64,000 nucleotides of DNA, from NCBI RefSeq assembly GCF_000934765.1, contig NZ_JYNN01000011.1, positions 18,415 through 82,414 of the forward strand. Direction: 5' to 3'. This document shows positions 13,101-28,100 of the stretch, piece after piece; the first letter of the stretch is position 1, and every line of letters begins with the position of its first letter. The notes below the pieces were generated by a model. It saw only the letters and a program-made list of their open reading frames with translations, searched no databases and had not been told where the DNA came from. The DNA is from Thiomicrospira microaerophila (GTDB lineage: Bacteria > Pseudomonadota > Gammaproteobacteria > Thiomicrospirales > Thiomicrospiraceae). The position numbers were made by a program, and so were the translations under genes.

Positions 13101-16100
13101 TTCAGAATACCGTCGCCGATACCAAAACTCATATCGCCGGTTAGGCTAATAATGCCAAACAAATCCGCTTGCACATTTTCTGCGGCAAAATAAATTTCTT
13201 CTCCCGGTGAATTCCCGAACGCGTCTTCAAAGGTGTAATTGAGGTCACCAAGTGAAATTTGACGATTAGCCGCAATATTAGGATCATCTTCACGGTAACG
13301 GAAGGTGACATTCTCAGCGGTTACATCGCTAAAATAGCCAAGACCTATTTCAAGATCGCCCTTAGTGGTTTCAAATCCTATGCCATTTTTCCCTATCACC
13401 ATACCAAAATCGGCGCCTTCAACGCTCACTCGGTCAGACCGCACCTCAAGACGCGCATTGACATTACGACCAATCGCAAGCAGTTCATTGCCGACCTGTC
13501 CAAAGGCAAAGTCGCCACTGAGACTAACAAAGTCGCCTAATGCCAGGTTGACATCCGTACCCATCAGTAGAACAAAAGGATTGTCTTTATTTGTGGCGAT
13601 TTCTTGCGCGGTGAACTCAACCGCAAACGCCTCACCACCAATTTCAAAGGTTTCACTGATAGCATGACCAAACTGACTGTAGCGTAAAGTAAGCGTACTC
13701 TCCATTTTTACGCCATCAACACCTTCAAACGACACCGTGCCTGTAATAAAGCCCGCTTTTGTTCCATCGGTATCAATAAAAAAGCCTTGACCATCGGTCA
13801 GGCGCAATCCAATACCGCCAGGGCTAGTATCGCCAATAAAGCCGCTTACCTGATTACCAATCACCACCGTTGAACCGCCGACCGATTGCGAGGTCGCAAT
13901 ACTAAAGACACCGGAAAGTTCAATACCTGGGAAACTTAAATCCAGCTCTAGTTCAACCGCAATTTCAACCCACACGGTCGCGTTGTTTTGCCCCGCCGCC
14001 GCAATGTCTAGTACCCCAAATTTTCCTTCTAGGCTAATCGCGCGACCCAGATCGTTGAAATAAATAATCGCATCGCCCCCGGCATCAATCCCAGGGATAC
14101 CGGCTTCAGCCTTAAAGGCTAATTGACCCACCATGCCTTCACCCGGCATCAAGGCAAACGTACCCTGCGCATCCGTAATATTGAGCTTGACACCATCATC
14201 GGTACCTTCACCATCAAAACCGTCAATCGATACATCACGGAAGTAAGCCACCATTTGATCGCCTGCGGCGGTGCGAGACTTCTCAAAACCAACATGACCG
14301 GAGACCTCTAAACCAAACAACCCAACCGTCGCTTGCTTCGCTTCCAATGCTAAATAAGACGGCCCGGCTTTGGTGTCCAATTCAATGGTTTGACCACCCA
14401 GGCTAAAGTCTTCTTTAACACGACGATCGATGGTGTTAAACGCCGCCGTAAACTGGTCGGCGTTTAGCTTGATACCGGGCACACCCTTTAGCAAGGCTAA
14501 ATCACCCGACAAGGTCGCCGCGACCCCTTTAGAGGTCAATAATAAACCACCACTACCCTTGCTAAAGTTCATCAGGTCCACACCACCGACGACAACATCA
14601 AACGTCATGTCGGTACCCGCTACACGGGTTTCACCGGCTGCCGCATCAAACTGCAGTTGATAGTTTCCTGACACGCTTAACATGCTGACAACATCAAGCG
14701 ACCCTTTAAAGCCGGCGACAATATTGCCCTTGTTATCCATATCAAACGAGGCATCGCCGAGTAAGCTCACCGCGCCACCAGCCAGTTCCGCACTCAACTG
14801 GACAACATCAAAGCCTTTATCGCCGCTGTTGATGGCCCTATCAAAACTAAATTCAATCGATCCGACCGAAACGCTTCTCTCTTTCGCTACACTCGCGCCT
14901 GACGCATAACGTAGACTGACTGCCGCGGCACTGACACTGGCCAATGGATTTAAGGCCGCCGCAAATGCACCGTCTTGTAACGCAAACACTAATCCACCGT
15001 CGGCATTTGAAATTAAACCAAAGTTTGCATTCGACACGGATACCGATGCAGGGCCAGAGCTTAAACCGGCACTGATATTATTACCGACGGCCACAATGTC
15101 ACCGCCTTGTTTTTTGAAGCCAAAATCACCGCTTAGTGTTACAAAGTCAGCCACATTGGCGCTAAAGCCCTTCACGCCAAACGCGACGGTGTTGGCCGCA
15201 ATATCACTAGCAAAGGTGTAGTTGATACTGCCGACACCGATTTGAGTGGCCGCCTCGACGGAGGTCGTGGCATTGGTGTATTGCACAATGACTTCTTGCG
15301 CACCGATACCGCCTAAACCGACAATATCTACATCGAGCTTGCCCTTCGACAGTTCAAATGCGGTTTTGCCTTCACCTGCAATTAAGCCAAACTCAGCCTC
15401 ATTTAAACGCACATAATCGGCGCCGGCTTCAAGTCCTGCACTGACGTTATTACCGACCGCAATAAGGTCATTGCCTTGTTTTTTGAAGCCAAAATCACCG
15501 CTTAGTGTTACAAAGTCAGCCACATTGGCACTGAAACCCTTCACGCCAAACGCGACCGTGTTGGCGGCGATTTCATTAAAGCGATAACTTAAACCCAAGG
15601 CTTCAATCGTAAAGCCATCTGCAATCGCCGTCGTGGCGTTGGTATACTGCACCAAGACTTCATCCGCCGTGATTGCACCCAGGCCTGCAATACCGGCGCT
15701 GAATACGCCCTTCGATAATTCAAACGCAAACGCATTCGTGCTTGAATCGGTGTACAAACCAAACTGCGCACCCGTTAAGCTAACATGGGCGGCATCGCCT
15801 GCCGATAGACGCGCATTGATGTTTTCGCCTAAACCGATAAATCGGGTTTGTTCGCCTTGCTTGCTGTTACTAAATACAAACGTTCCGTTTAATTCAACAA
15901 AATCAGCGACGTTAATCGCAAGATCCGCGCGCACTTCCATAATCTCACCGAGCTCGCCATCCATATCTAGCGTATAGGTCGAATCTGGACCGTTTCGCAG
16001 GGTTAGGGCCGTCGCATCCTCGCTGTAATCCACCACGAGCGTACGAACAGGCAAGGCTTCTTTAACATCGGTAAAGCCGGCTTGCGCTTGCACAAGCGTT

Positions 16101-19100
16101 GGGTTGGCCGCTTTGGCTTCGACCGTCACACTCATCACATCAAGGGATTGACCTAACAAACTACCGGCAAAACGGAGTTGAAGATTCAAACCATTGAAGA
16201 ACAACACGCTGACTTGTGCGCCGTCAATATTGGCAAACATCGCGTCTATCACGGCTTGCACTTCGGCTTGAGTCATCGCAGAATCGATAGACGCACTTTC
16301 TAATGTCTGCCCTTGATGTGCTAACCCAAGACGATAGGTTTGTGCGTTATCTTCAGAATCAATCGTGATTTGCTGAACCTGTGCTTTCGGCGCTTGCCCC
16401 TGAGTGATATTACTTGGTATCGCCTGTGCCAGATAGAGATTACCGAAGTGCGTGGTAAACCCTGCAATATCTTGATTAGCCAGTTCATTTTGATAGCGTA
16501 CTATAAACGAGTTTACGTTAGGACCACTTTGATCCGCATCCACACTCACCACCACATTGCCTGCACCGTGCAAACCTTCTAGCGCGATTTGTAAGCGCTG
16601 GGCCATAAGCGTACTATTCGCCGTGTAGTCAATTGGCGCAGTATGCTGTCCTTCTAAACTAATCGTAAAGGTGCCTGATGCCACTTCGGGTTCAACATAA
16701 ACATGAGACACAGTAATGGCAAAGGTCTGACCTATCACACGAGCATCATCAAAATGCACCAAATAACCATCCGTACCCGCTGCCGTGATCTTCACCTCGA
16801 ACATACCCGCTGTAGCAAGGTTGATTTGTTCTTCTAAAGCCTGTGCACTGATACCAAACGCGAGATCATTGACCGACCAGGCCTGGTTGCCCTGTGTCAA
16901 GGTTAGGCTGAAATGCCCTTGGGTTTCTGCTGCTCGATCCAACTTGATTTTTTGCACTTGTGCTACTGGCTGAGCACCATTTTGCAACAAGGCATAACGA
17001 ATACTGGTTCCACTTATGCTAATGCCTTTACTGGCAATATCGGTTAAATCTAAATCACCGACAAAGCTGATGACATAACGCTGACCTGAGCGTTCCGACG
17101 CATCATAATCAACTTGAATATTTTCAATCGAGGTGGTTAAGAGCTGGGCATAGGCATTTCTTAGGTTTAGGATATTTTGATCAATATCGCCAACCACAAA
17201 TTGTCCGGTTCCGGTTTTAACCGGCTCGGTCGCACCCTCGACTTGAATCGCAAGGGTATTGAGTGTTTGACCTAATAAGCTGCCACTGAACGCAATTTCA
17301 TAGCTATCGTTGTAGTCTTCGATGACATCAAATTTTGCGCCGTTGATCTGACCGAACGCGCCGTTCACGGCGGTTTGAATCTGTGCTTGGGTTGCGTTGC
17401 CCGCTATCAAGCCCGTGCTGTAAGTTTTGCCTAAATAGGTTAAGGCTAATCGATAACCATGCTCAGCCGCATCATCACCCAAGGTCACACGCTGGGTGTG
17501 GGCTTTGGCATCGACACCCTGGATTACCGTTGTCACCTTAAGCGCGGCTTGTGCTAAGGCATCGGTATTGGCGCTAATCTGCGCCACATTCAATTGTGCT
17601 TTTTGGCCTTGGAATCGCAGATCAAAACTGGTTTGGCTACTGTTGCTTAAATTTGGATTGACCGATACGCTGATATTGCCCGCACCGATAGCACTCAGTC
17701 CAGCCAGCGCCGTTTCAATTCGTTTGGCTAAGGCAGCCGTGTCCGAGGTGTATTGAATGGCTGAGGTGGTGTAACCATCAAAGCTCAAGGTAAAGCTGCC
17801 TGATGGCGCTTGCGCTTTGGGTTTGACATTCGCGGTTAAGCTCGCGATATCTTTGCCGGCATAATTACCTTGGAAAGCAATAAGGTAGTCCTGACCTTCT
17901 TTGGTAACGCTGACACTATCCGCACCGAGTTTCGCATTGAGCGCATAGGCGACAGTAGCGGCATTCGCGCCAAAGTTAATGTCGGTGGTGGTGTAGGTGA
18001 CACCGTTATGCGTCAAGCTGAGGTTGAAGCTGCCGACGCCGCTGTAATCGATCTTGACACGCTGGACTTCCGACTGTGCTTCGGTAGCTTTGTGATTGTG
18101 AATATAACGGAAGGTGCCTTTTTCCGAGGTCATCGCAATGGCACCGACTTGCACACCCGCAAGCTGACCAACAAATTCGATGGTATAGCGATTACCTGAG
18201 CCGGTGTAACTGGTATCACGCAACACTTGAATATTGTTTTTATTGACAACACCGTTGGTAGAGTCTTTCAACAATTCCGCATAGGCGGTTTTCAATTCAT
18301 CAATGGTTTGCGCTACATTCTTCGCATAGTTGTGGTTATAGGTCACCGGCAACTTTCCATCTTTAACAAAATAAAGTTTAAAGCCTTGGTAACCGTGTTC
18401 ATTGGTGAAGGTGACGGTGTATTTTTCGTTTTGTGCGAGTGCACTGCCATTTTGCACGGTAGTGACCGTCGCTTTTGCGCTCGAAGGCGGTGCTTGCGTA
18501 TCGGCCACCAAAGTAATACGTTGGGTTTCACTGACACCGCTTTGTGCGTCTTGTGTGGTGGTCACCAAGCCATCATCACTGAAGAAGACGGTATAGTCTC
18601 CCGCTTGATTAGGGGTGGTAAAGAGAATGGTGTTTTTCTCGGTTAAACCCGCTTGTGCTTGTGTTTCTGTGGTGATCTTGATATCAACCGGTGCGGGTTC
18701 GGCACGCTCAGCCACGAGTGTAATACGTTTTTCTTCGCTCAGTCCAGCAAATGCATCTTGAATTATGCCCACGTCGCCCTGTGCCGGCGCAAAACTCGCG
18801 GCGACGGTGATCTCGCCAATTTCAGCAGGCGTTTTACCCACTAAATGACCCACAAATTCAATCTCAAAGCCTTGATAACGATTGCCGGTGACCACTACAT
18901 TGCCTTCACCAACAAGGGCTTCAAATGCGCCACGCAGGCCTGCAACAATTTGTGCTTGGCTATCAAACGCGCCAATGGTTAAGGTTTGTGTCGCATCACC
19001 AAGACTGATGGCCAACTCACCGATAAAGTTTGGCTCTATCGACAAGGCAAGCTGGGTATTGACCCGGGTAATGACTTCCGCTTCAGCAGGCAACATGATC

Positions 19101-22100
19101 CCTTGGTTAATATTGACTCGCAGGTCTTCAACCTTAAGGGTTAAACCCTCAATACCAACAAATCCAGCCAGCCCAGCATCCGCTTGCAAGCTGGTAAAGG
19201 TTCGGCTTGGATCCGCTTGATCAGTAATCAAGGCCAGACCAAAATTCGCTTCGCCTAAGGCTAAACCTATGGCCTGTTCAACCAGCTCACCCTGCTCATT
19301 GTAAGCACCATTCGCACCGACAAACGCATGAATATTGCTACCGCCAATCGTGATTAGGTCGGCGCTTGCAATCCGTGAACCATCGGATAACACAATTTGG
19401 TCTTGTGAAACGGTTTTACTGATTCCAAAACCGCCTTTCACCATAAAGAAGCCAAACATATCCAGCTCTAGCGCACCGGAAGCATGGAAACTTTCTCCAT
19501 CCGCGCCATCCAGGCTAAAGGTCACACGTTGTTCTGGAAGCAGCCCCGTTTGCACACCTAGCTGGGTTTTGCCTTCGGCATAATCCACCACGCTGTCGCC
19601 TTCGCGCCCCGCGGTGTTAATCGCCACGTCCAGTTGTGTTCCACGAGCAACTAGGCCTTCAATGCCCACAAACCCGAGCTCACCCGCCGTGGCTTGAAGC
19701 GTGGTCCAGCTGCGTGCGCTATCGGCGCGATCCGTCATAATAGCCAAACCAAATTCGGCATCACTCAACGCAAAACCAATACGCTCCGCTGACGAAGCGT
19801 TCGCACCGACAAACGCATTAATGTTACGACCACCGACACTAATTAAGTCGGCCTGTATCACTTCTGCTTCACCCTGATCATTCGCCGCCAAGGTAATGTC
19901 GGTGGTGTTCATTAGGAAAGCAAATTGCCCTTCAAGCGACATAAAGTTAAACAGATTAAAGGCCACTTCACCCTCGGCTTTAATCATTTCACCCTGCTGA
20001 CCATCGACGGTTAAAGCCACGCGTGCATCATTGGGTCCGGCTAAAACCTCAAGATGGCGATGACTGAAATCCAGCACCGTATCCGAGGCACCATTTAAGC
20101 CCTTAACCCCTTGGTTTAACTCAAGACTAAAGTTCTTCACACTCAAATCAAGTGCGTCCACACCGACAAAACCGGCAGAACCTACATCGGCACTCAGGCT
20201 GGTAAACTTACGTTTTTCACCGTCTTTTTCGCGTGCAAGGGCTAAACCAAAGGTCACACGTCCTAGCGCTAAACCGACCGCATCAGCCGTATTGCCGTTA
20301 AAGCCCATAAAGGCATCCAACTCTAAACCGCCAAAGGTCAATAAACGCGTTTCAATTTCGGTAGCGGCTTTAGCCAACTCAGGGTCTTCACTCACCACAC
20401 CATCATTCAGCGTTAGGGTTTCCGTGCGCTGCTCAATCGCCATGCCGCCACGAAGTTGTACGGCACTGAATAGGTCAATGTCAATGTTACCGCTGGCGCG
20501 ATATACTTCGCCCTGTTTGCCATCAATCACCAACGCCATTTTCTGATCAGATTGCGCACCGGTCTGCACGCTGATATCCGTTTTGTTTTCACTGTAATCC
20601 ACCACCGCATCGCCCTGTTGCGTGGCGCGGTTGATTTCAACATGAAGATTCTCCCCACGCAGCGTGACGCCATCCAAGCCGACTAAGCCGGCACTGCCAA
20701 CTTTGGCCTGGAAGGTTTGCCAACCGCGCGTCTGATCTTGAGTATCAGTAAAGAGTGCTAGCGCCATTTCGACGCCAATTAACTGCAAACCGAGCGCGTT
20801 TTCTGTTGCACCCTCCATGCCGGCAAAGGCATTTAAGTCCTTGCCACCTAGGGTAAGCGTACTGACTTGACGCTGACTACCATCGGCCAACGTGATGGTT
20901 TGCCCTTGGCTGTAAACCATCGCAAACTCACCACTAAGCTGCACAAAGCCAAACAGGTCAATATCCATTTCACCGGCCACTTGTGTAAGCGCGCCTAAAC
21001 GCCCATCCATGGTCAGGCTATAGCTGCTTGCGGGCCCAGTAAGCACGGATAGGTTCGTGGTTCGATAATCAATCACCGAATGATCCACAGCGGCTTGGTT
21101 AATCGCGACACCAAGCTGGCGAGCGGCGATGGTTAAATCATCAACCCCGATAAACGCCGCTTGATCAAGTGTCGCTTCTAAACTGGTCCAGTTTCGTTTT
21201 GCGCCGTCAATTTCTGTGATAAAGGCGAGCGCAAATTCCACTTGTTGTGCGTCAAATCCGACTGCATTAGCTTGGCCGCCATGGGTACCGACAAACGCAC
21301 TGACATTCGATCCACCTAGCGTCAACATACGGGTAGCAATGTCTTTCTCAGCCAGTTGAGTGCTAACGTTATAGGTATCAACCGTTTGATTGCGCTGCTC
21401 AACGCCAAAATCGCCTGTTACTTGCATAAAGCCAAAGAGGTCAAAGGTCATCTGCCCTGTTAAACGCTTCAACTCTCCTTGCTGCCCATCCATATTGAGC
21501 ATCAACAAACTTGGCTCGCCATCGCGGGTAGGGCCTGTTTGAACCGCTAAATTTTGGGCATAGTAATCCACTAACTGACCGTCTTTAGAGGCTTGGTTTA
21601 TGTTTAACCCAAGGGTGTCTGCACTCACAACCAATCCCTCAACGCCGACAAACGCGACCTGACCCGCTGTCGCTTGAACACTTGTCCAACTGCGTAATTC
21701 ATTCAATGAACCGTCTTGACGTTCGGCTAAAATAGCGAAGGCAAACTGCGTATCACTGAGCTTAAAGCCTAGTTCATTATCTTGTCCGCCATTATTGCCA
21801 ACAAACGCATTCAACTGATTACCGCCGACCGATAGCATATTGACCGCAACAAGACTGCCATCGCTAAGCTGAACGGTTTGGACTGATTTCTCAAGTGCCA
21901 ACTCACCGGATACTTGCGCAAACCCAAACAGGTCAATCTCAAGTTCGCCGCGCACCTCCATCAAGAAACCGCGTGAGCCGTCCATATCAAATTGGAAGCT
22001 AGAGGTTGATCCAGTCGGAATAACCAACTGTGTTGCACCTGCGGCATAATCAACCACTAAGTCCTGTTCGGCTTTTTGCTCAAGAACGTCGGTGTAGCCT

Positions 22101-25100
22101 GCTTGCTGCAGATTAAGGGTTCCAACGGGTGTTTTCGGTTGCAGCACCATCTGCACCATTGGCACGTCTACGCCTAGCCATAAGCCTTCAAAACTGAGTT
22201 GCAAGGTGCGACCATTAAAGAAGGCAACCTCGGCTTGATAACCCGCCAAACTGGCCAAAGTCGTATTAATCGATTGTTGTAATTCATCCTCCGTTAAATT
22301 GGCGCTTAACCAGTCGGTTACATAGCTTTGACCGGCATGCTCAAAATCGAGTTTGAATGTTTGGTTTTTGTCTTCGCTGACGATACTAAACTGTTGAACT
22401 TCCGCACGTTTAGCTTGACCCTGCTGAAGATTCGTTGGCAATACAATACCCAGCTCAAGCGTACCAAAATGACTGGTGATATTATCGACATCCACAAAGG
22501 CTAACGCATTGAGATAACGCAACTCAAACGCGGCATTGATGTTATTGCTACGCTCGGCGTTATAAACAACTTCAACATTTTGTAGGCCCACATTGTCCAT
22601 GGCTTGCAACGCCGCTTCAATGCGCTGAGCCATCAGACTGCGGTCGGCGGTGTATACAATATCCGACGAGTAGACGCCGTCCATCGAAATACGGAAGGTT
22701 CCGGTGGTTTCACGCTCCAGCACTTTTACCGCTTGTACACGAAGGGTCTGGAGGTTTTTACCCGCTAAATCGCCGGTAAAGGCAATATCAAACAGCCCGT
22801 TATGCGCGCTAACAGTCACACCACCGACTGAGCTGAGTGCATTGTTTAATGCGGTTTGAATCGCGCCGGCATCGGCCTGCAGCGCTATAGCGGCGGTGGT
22901 ATAGGTTTGACCACTGTAGTTCAAACTCAGTTTAAATGTGCCTTCGGTTTCGCTTGCCGTGTCAATCCACAAACGCTGGGCGGCGCTACTGGCCGCTTGC
23001 CCCTGTTTAACGGTGCTGATCGCCAATGTACCGTGTTGTAATTGGCTTTGAATGCTAAGTTGTGCTTGATCCGCTTGCGCTAAATCGCCTGTAAATTGCA
23101 CATCAAACTGCTTGGCGGTGAGCGTACTTTGTGAAACATTGTAATTAACCACAATATTGCCTTGACCAATAGCGCTTAATTGCTCTAACGCGATTTGGAT
23201 ACGTTTGGCTTGCAGCGTGACATCATCGGTGTAAAGGATATCCGCCGTGGTTTGACCATTAAATTGCAGCTTAAAGCTACCCGTGGTTTTTGCGCTATCT
23301 GGATAGGTTTTGACTTGTAAGTTCGGCAAGTCCACGCCGGCTAGCCCACCATTAAAGGTGATGTCATAGCGCGCACCATTTTGAACTACCGTCACAGATC
23401 CGACATCGGCTAACTGGGTGTTCAAGGCATTTTGAACGACTTCAGCACTCGCACCAAACGCCATTGCACCAGTGACATAGGTTTGTCCTGCGTGTTTCAG
23501 GCTTAACGCAAAGGTACCGGTTCCAGTGTAATCTAGCGTTACACGTTGTTGTTCGCTGATCGCCACACCGCCATTGCCGGTTTGCTTAAAGCTAAGCTCT
23601 TTCGAAGACACCGCCGACGTCAGTCTAAAGCCTAAGTCTGGCACGGAATCCATACCTACAAAGCTGATTTGATAGCGTTGCGCTTTATTGTCTTTATCTT
23701 TAAATTTCGTGTCATGAACCACTTGAATTTGATTTTTAGTAATGGCTTCATTGCCTGGCACTTTCTTCAACAGCTTCCAGAAGACGTCCTGCAACTCTTG
23801 AGCATTACGCGCGTAGTCCTTACCATAATAATGACCTGACACCGATTTTAGAGGCTGATCAACAAGGAAAGCACGGAAGTTGTTTTCAACTACACCTAAC
23901 AAGAAAGTGACCGTTGCCCCGCCTTGTTGCGCAGGTTGCCCCGCCACCAGCTGACTAACCTGAGTTTGTGCACTCGATGACACGCCCTGTGAACTATTCA
24001 GCGTAATACGCTGTAACTCATTCACGCCACTATTACCTTGTGAGGTTGATTCGACGCTGATGTCAGCGCGCGGCGGCACCTCTCGCTCGGTTTTAATGGT
24101 GAGCAGTTTGATTTCATTCGCGCCGGCCACCGCTTCGCGGGTGACACTGGATTCCACGCTCGCATCCGCTGCGGTGAGCACGAGGGCAAACTCACCGATC
24201 TGTTCAGGTGTTTGACCTGAAAGCGCACCGATAAATTCAACGACAAACCCTTCTAAACGGTTGCCGCTTATTTTGACATTACCCTCACCCACTAAGGCTT
24301 CAAACGCTTGAGTGAGCTGCTGAATCAATGCAAACTGCGTGGTGCTATTTAGCACTTCAATGCTTTGCTGCTGCGTACCCTGCTCTAAACGCAAGGTACC
24401 GATAAAATCACTCGGCAAGCTGAGAGCAAGTTGGGTATTCACACGAATCGTGGTTTCGGGTTGGGCCGCAAGGTGAATACCCTGGTTTAAGTTAACTTGT
24501 AATTCTTCTACGCGAACAGTTAAGCCATCTACACCCACAAATTCCGCCAAGCCGGCACCCGCTTGCAAGCTGGTAAACTTATTGGCGTTCGCTAAATCGG
24601 TAATAATGGCCAATGCGAAATTGGTTTGCCCTAAGGCTAAACCTATCGCGCTTTCAGCTAATTCGCCCTGTTCGTTATAGGCACCGTTAATCCCCACAAA
24701 CGCGTCTACATTCGAAGCACCAATCGTGATCAAATCGGCTTTGGCAATCTTGGTGCCATCAGACAACTGAATTTGCTCTTGTGCGATAGACTTGCTTATT
24801 CCAAATCCGCCCTGCACCATAAAAAAGCCAAACACATCGAGTTCAAGTTCGCCATAGGCTTCAAAAAGTTCGCCGCGCTGTCCGTCTAAAGTGAATTGAT
24901 AATCGGTATCTTTACCGGTGGCAATGGTTAATGAGGTTGCCTCTTCAGAAAAATCGACAACACTGTCTCCGGCTTTATTCGCGGTGTTAAATGCAATAGT
25001 TAACGCCTCTCCTGACGCCACTAACCCATCAATGCCTTCAAAACCAAGTCCACCCGCGAGACCTTGCAAACTGGTCCATGAACGCGAGGCATCGACGCGA

Positions 25101-28100
25101 CTCGACATCATCGCCAAGGCCAACTCCGTATCGCTAAGTGCAAAACCTATGCGATTATCACCGGTATTGGCTCCCACAAACGCGTTCAAGTCCTTGCCGC
25201 CTAATGCCAACAAATCAACCGCCAAGGTTTCTTGGTTAGCCAGCGTAATCTCCGTAGTAGACTTTTCAAATGCCAAATGGCCTTCAAGGGTTACGAAACC
25301 AAATAAATCGAGCTCTAGATAACCTGCGGCACGCATTAATTGGCCAACACTACCATCAAGATTCAGCTTTTGCATCTCGCCAGTCATCGTCAGCACTTCT
25401 AACTGCTGGAAGCTGTAATCAATCACGGTGTCCGGCGCACCATTCACACCGGCGACACCTTGGTTAATTTCAATCGCGAGATCGCTGGCCGCAAGCGTGA
25501 CGCCCTCCAAGCCAACAAAAGCCACCTGCCCAACTAAGGCATCCATGCTGACAAATTGGCGTTTATCGCCATCCGTTTCATTGACAATAGCTAAGGCCAG
25601 GTTTAGATCTTCAAGCAACAAGCCTATCGCATCATCACTTCCACCATTCAGGCCTGCAAATCCATCGAGACCATTCGCACCGATAGTGAGAACATCACCG
25701 CTCATGCGGGTTGGCGCTTTGGCTTCGCGGGTATCGGTTTCATCCTCAGGATCGGGGAATACGCCATCGTTCAGATAGAAGGTATCGCGACGTTTCTCAA
25801 TCGCCAAGCCGCCTTTGACTTGCACAAACCCAAACAAATCAAAATCAAATTCGCCGGATACACGCAGCTTTTCGGCTTCGGCTCCCAGCATGTCAAATTG
25901 CATCCAGTCCTGTTCACCTGCACCGGTCCTCACCGCTAATTCGGTGGCCTCTTCAGCATAATCCACCACCGCTAAATCGACATGGCTGGCTTTATTGATT
26001 TCCAGCACCAATTGCTCGCCGCGTAATGTCAAGCCGTCTACACCCACCAGGCCTGCTGATTTGGCATTGGCTTGTACACTGGTCCAAGAACGGGTTTCAT
26101 CCGCCGTGTCGGTCATCAACGCCAAGCCTAAATTCAAATCGACAAGATTTAGACCCACCGCTTGATCGGTGCCGCCATTGCTACAAAAAAAGGCATTGAT
26201 GCCTTGACCGCCGATGGACAACAGGTCTGCACTCACGCGTGAGCCGTCTGCCAATTGAATGTCTTGAATGCCACTGGTAATCGCTAGGCTACCGCTGATG
26301 TGTAGGAAGTCACCCAACGCAAGGTTGGCGTTACTGAGGGCCACGCCTCTGAGGTCGTTGGCATCAAGTTGGTTGAAGGTGTAATCAAGCTCACCAATGA
26401 CAATGTTTTCACCCGTCCAATTTTCGCCGGTGGTGTTTAGGTAGAGCGAGGCTTGCTCGGCGCTGAGTTCGGCGATGTCGCCTAGCTCGACCGACAAGGC
26501 ACCACGCGCTTCAAGCGCCATGCCTCGGGTGTCAAAAACGAGACCCAGATCGGCACCGGTTACCCCGGCACGGTAGTCACCAGCACCTAGGATAGCGCTG
26601 GCGTCTTGGGAGATAAACAGTAGTTGACCGGTTTCAGCGTTTTTGTCTATTCCAAAACGGCCGTCAATCTGGACATTGTTCGCGTATTTCAGGCTGAGTT
26701 CACCAAACAGGCTGAAGCCTTTTTTCTGTAAGTCAATGTTGAACGGCAGTTGTTCTAGCGCCGCATCGATAAACGGGTGTTTAGGGAGTTGCAGTGACCA
26801 TAGGTCTAAATCGAGACCCGGTAGATTGAGTTTGGGGAGCGCCAGTGCAATTTGTGGCAGGCTGAGGCTTGACCAGTCAATCGCCGCACCTTGGCTGTTT
26901 GCGGCGGGGGTTTGTTGGCCTTCGGTTTTGAAGTAGTCTTTGAGCCCTTCCAATGTGACATTTGGCCAAGTCGGTAACAAGGCGCCATAGTCGATGTCGA
27001 GACTGATGTCCGGCAGGCTTGGCAGATTAAACAGGAACGCTGGTAAGCTAAGTGCTAAGTCGAAGGGGTAGTCTTTGACTTTTTTGTTGTTTTCTTCACT
27101 GTAGGTTTCCGGTAGGTTGAGCGTTATACCGGTGAGGTTAAGTTGGTTGAGTTTGTTCATGAACTCGGATAGGCTGAGTTCTGGGATATCTATGTCTTTA
27201 AATGCAAGTAATTCACTGAGTGTGACTTGCGGCCAATTGATATCGTTGGCTTTGAGTAGGTTGCTCAGGTTGAGTTCTAGCCCTGGGATATTGAGCTTCG
27301 GTAAGCTGAAGACGAACTCTGGCAGACTTAGGTTTGGCCAGTCGAGGTTCCAAGGCGCTGAGCTATCGTCGGTTTTATAGCCGTTGTGTTCCGTTTGTCC
27401 TTCGGGGATCAGGCCTTTGAGGTAGTCACCTAGCCCGCTGAGGTTGAGGTTAGGCAAGCCGAAGTTAAAGTCAAACATACCACCTAGGCTTGGCATTTTA
27501 AGGCCGAGCATGTCGAGGTTAAAGCCGCTGAGGTTGAGTTTGGGTAGATTGAACACGAACTCAGTTAGGCTGAGGTTGGGCCAGTCGATGTTCCAAGGGG
27601 CGGAGGCGTCATCGGTTTGATAGCCTTGGAATTGGGTTTGTCCTTCGGGAATTAAACCTTTGAGGTAGTCTGCAAGTCCACCTAGGCTGATATCCGGCCA
27701 TTCTGGGAGCAGTTGGTCGAACGCGAAGTTGACTTTTAATCCGTCAATTCCGAGTTTTGGCAGGCTCATTAGGAATTCGGGCAAGGTGATGTTGGCCCAG
27801 TCTAGTTTGAGCTCGGGGCGCGCATCACTGAGTTCAGTCAGTTTTTTGTCTTTGAGATCGGCTGGAATCGTGGGTAACGTAATGCCGAAGGTTCCGAGTG
27901 TTTGCCCTACTTGATGCAGTTTGTTGAGCAGGTCTTCAAGACCGAGTGCAGAGGGGTCAATGTCAATGTTGATGTTTAAGGCACTTAAGGTGGCTTGAAG
28001 GTCGGCTAGTTTGACCGCTGGCAATAAGCTCGCCCATTGTTGGCTATAACGCTCGATCAGGAGTCCAAAATCAGGCATGGCAAGCTCACCTAAGCCTAGT

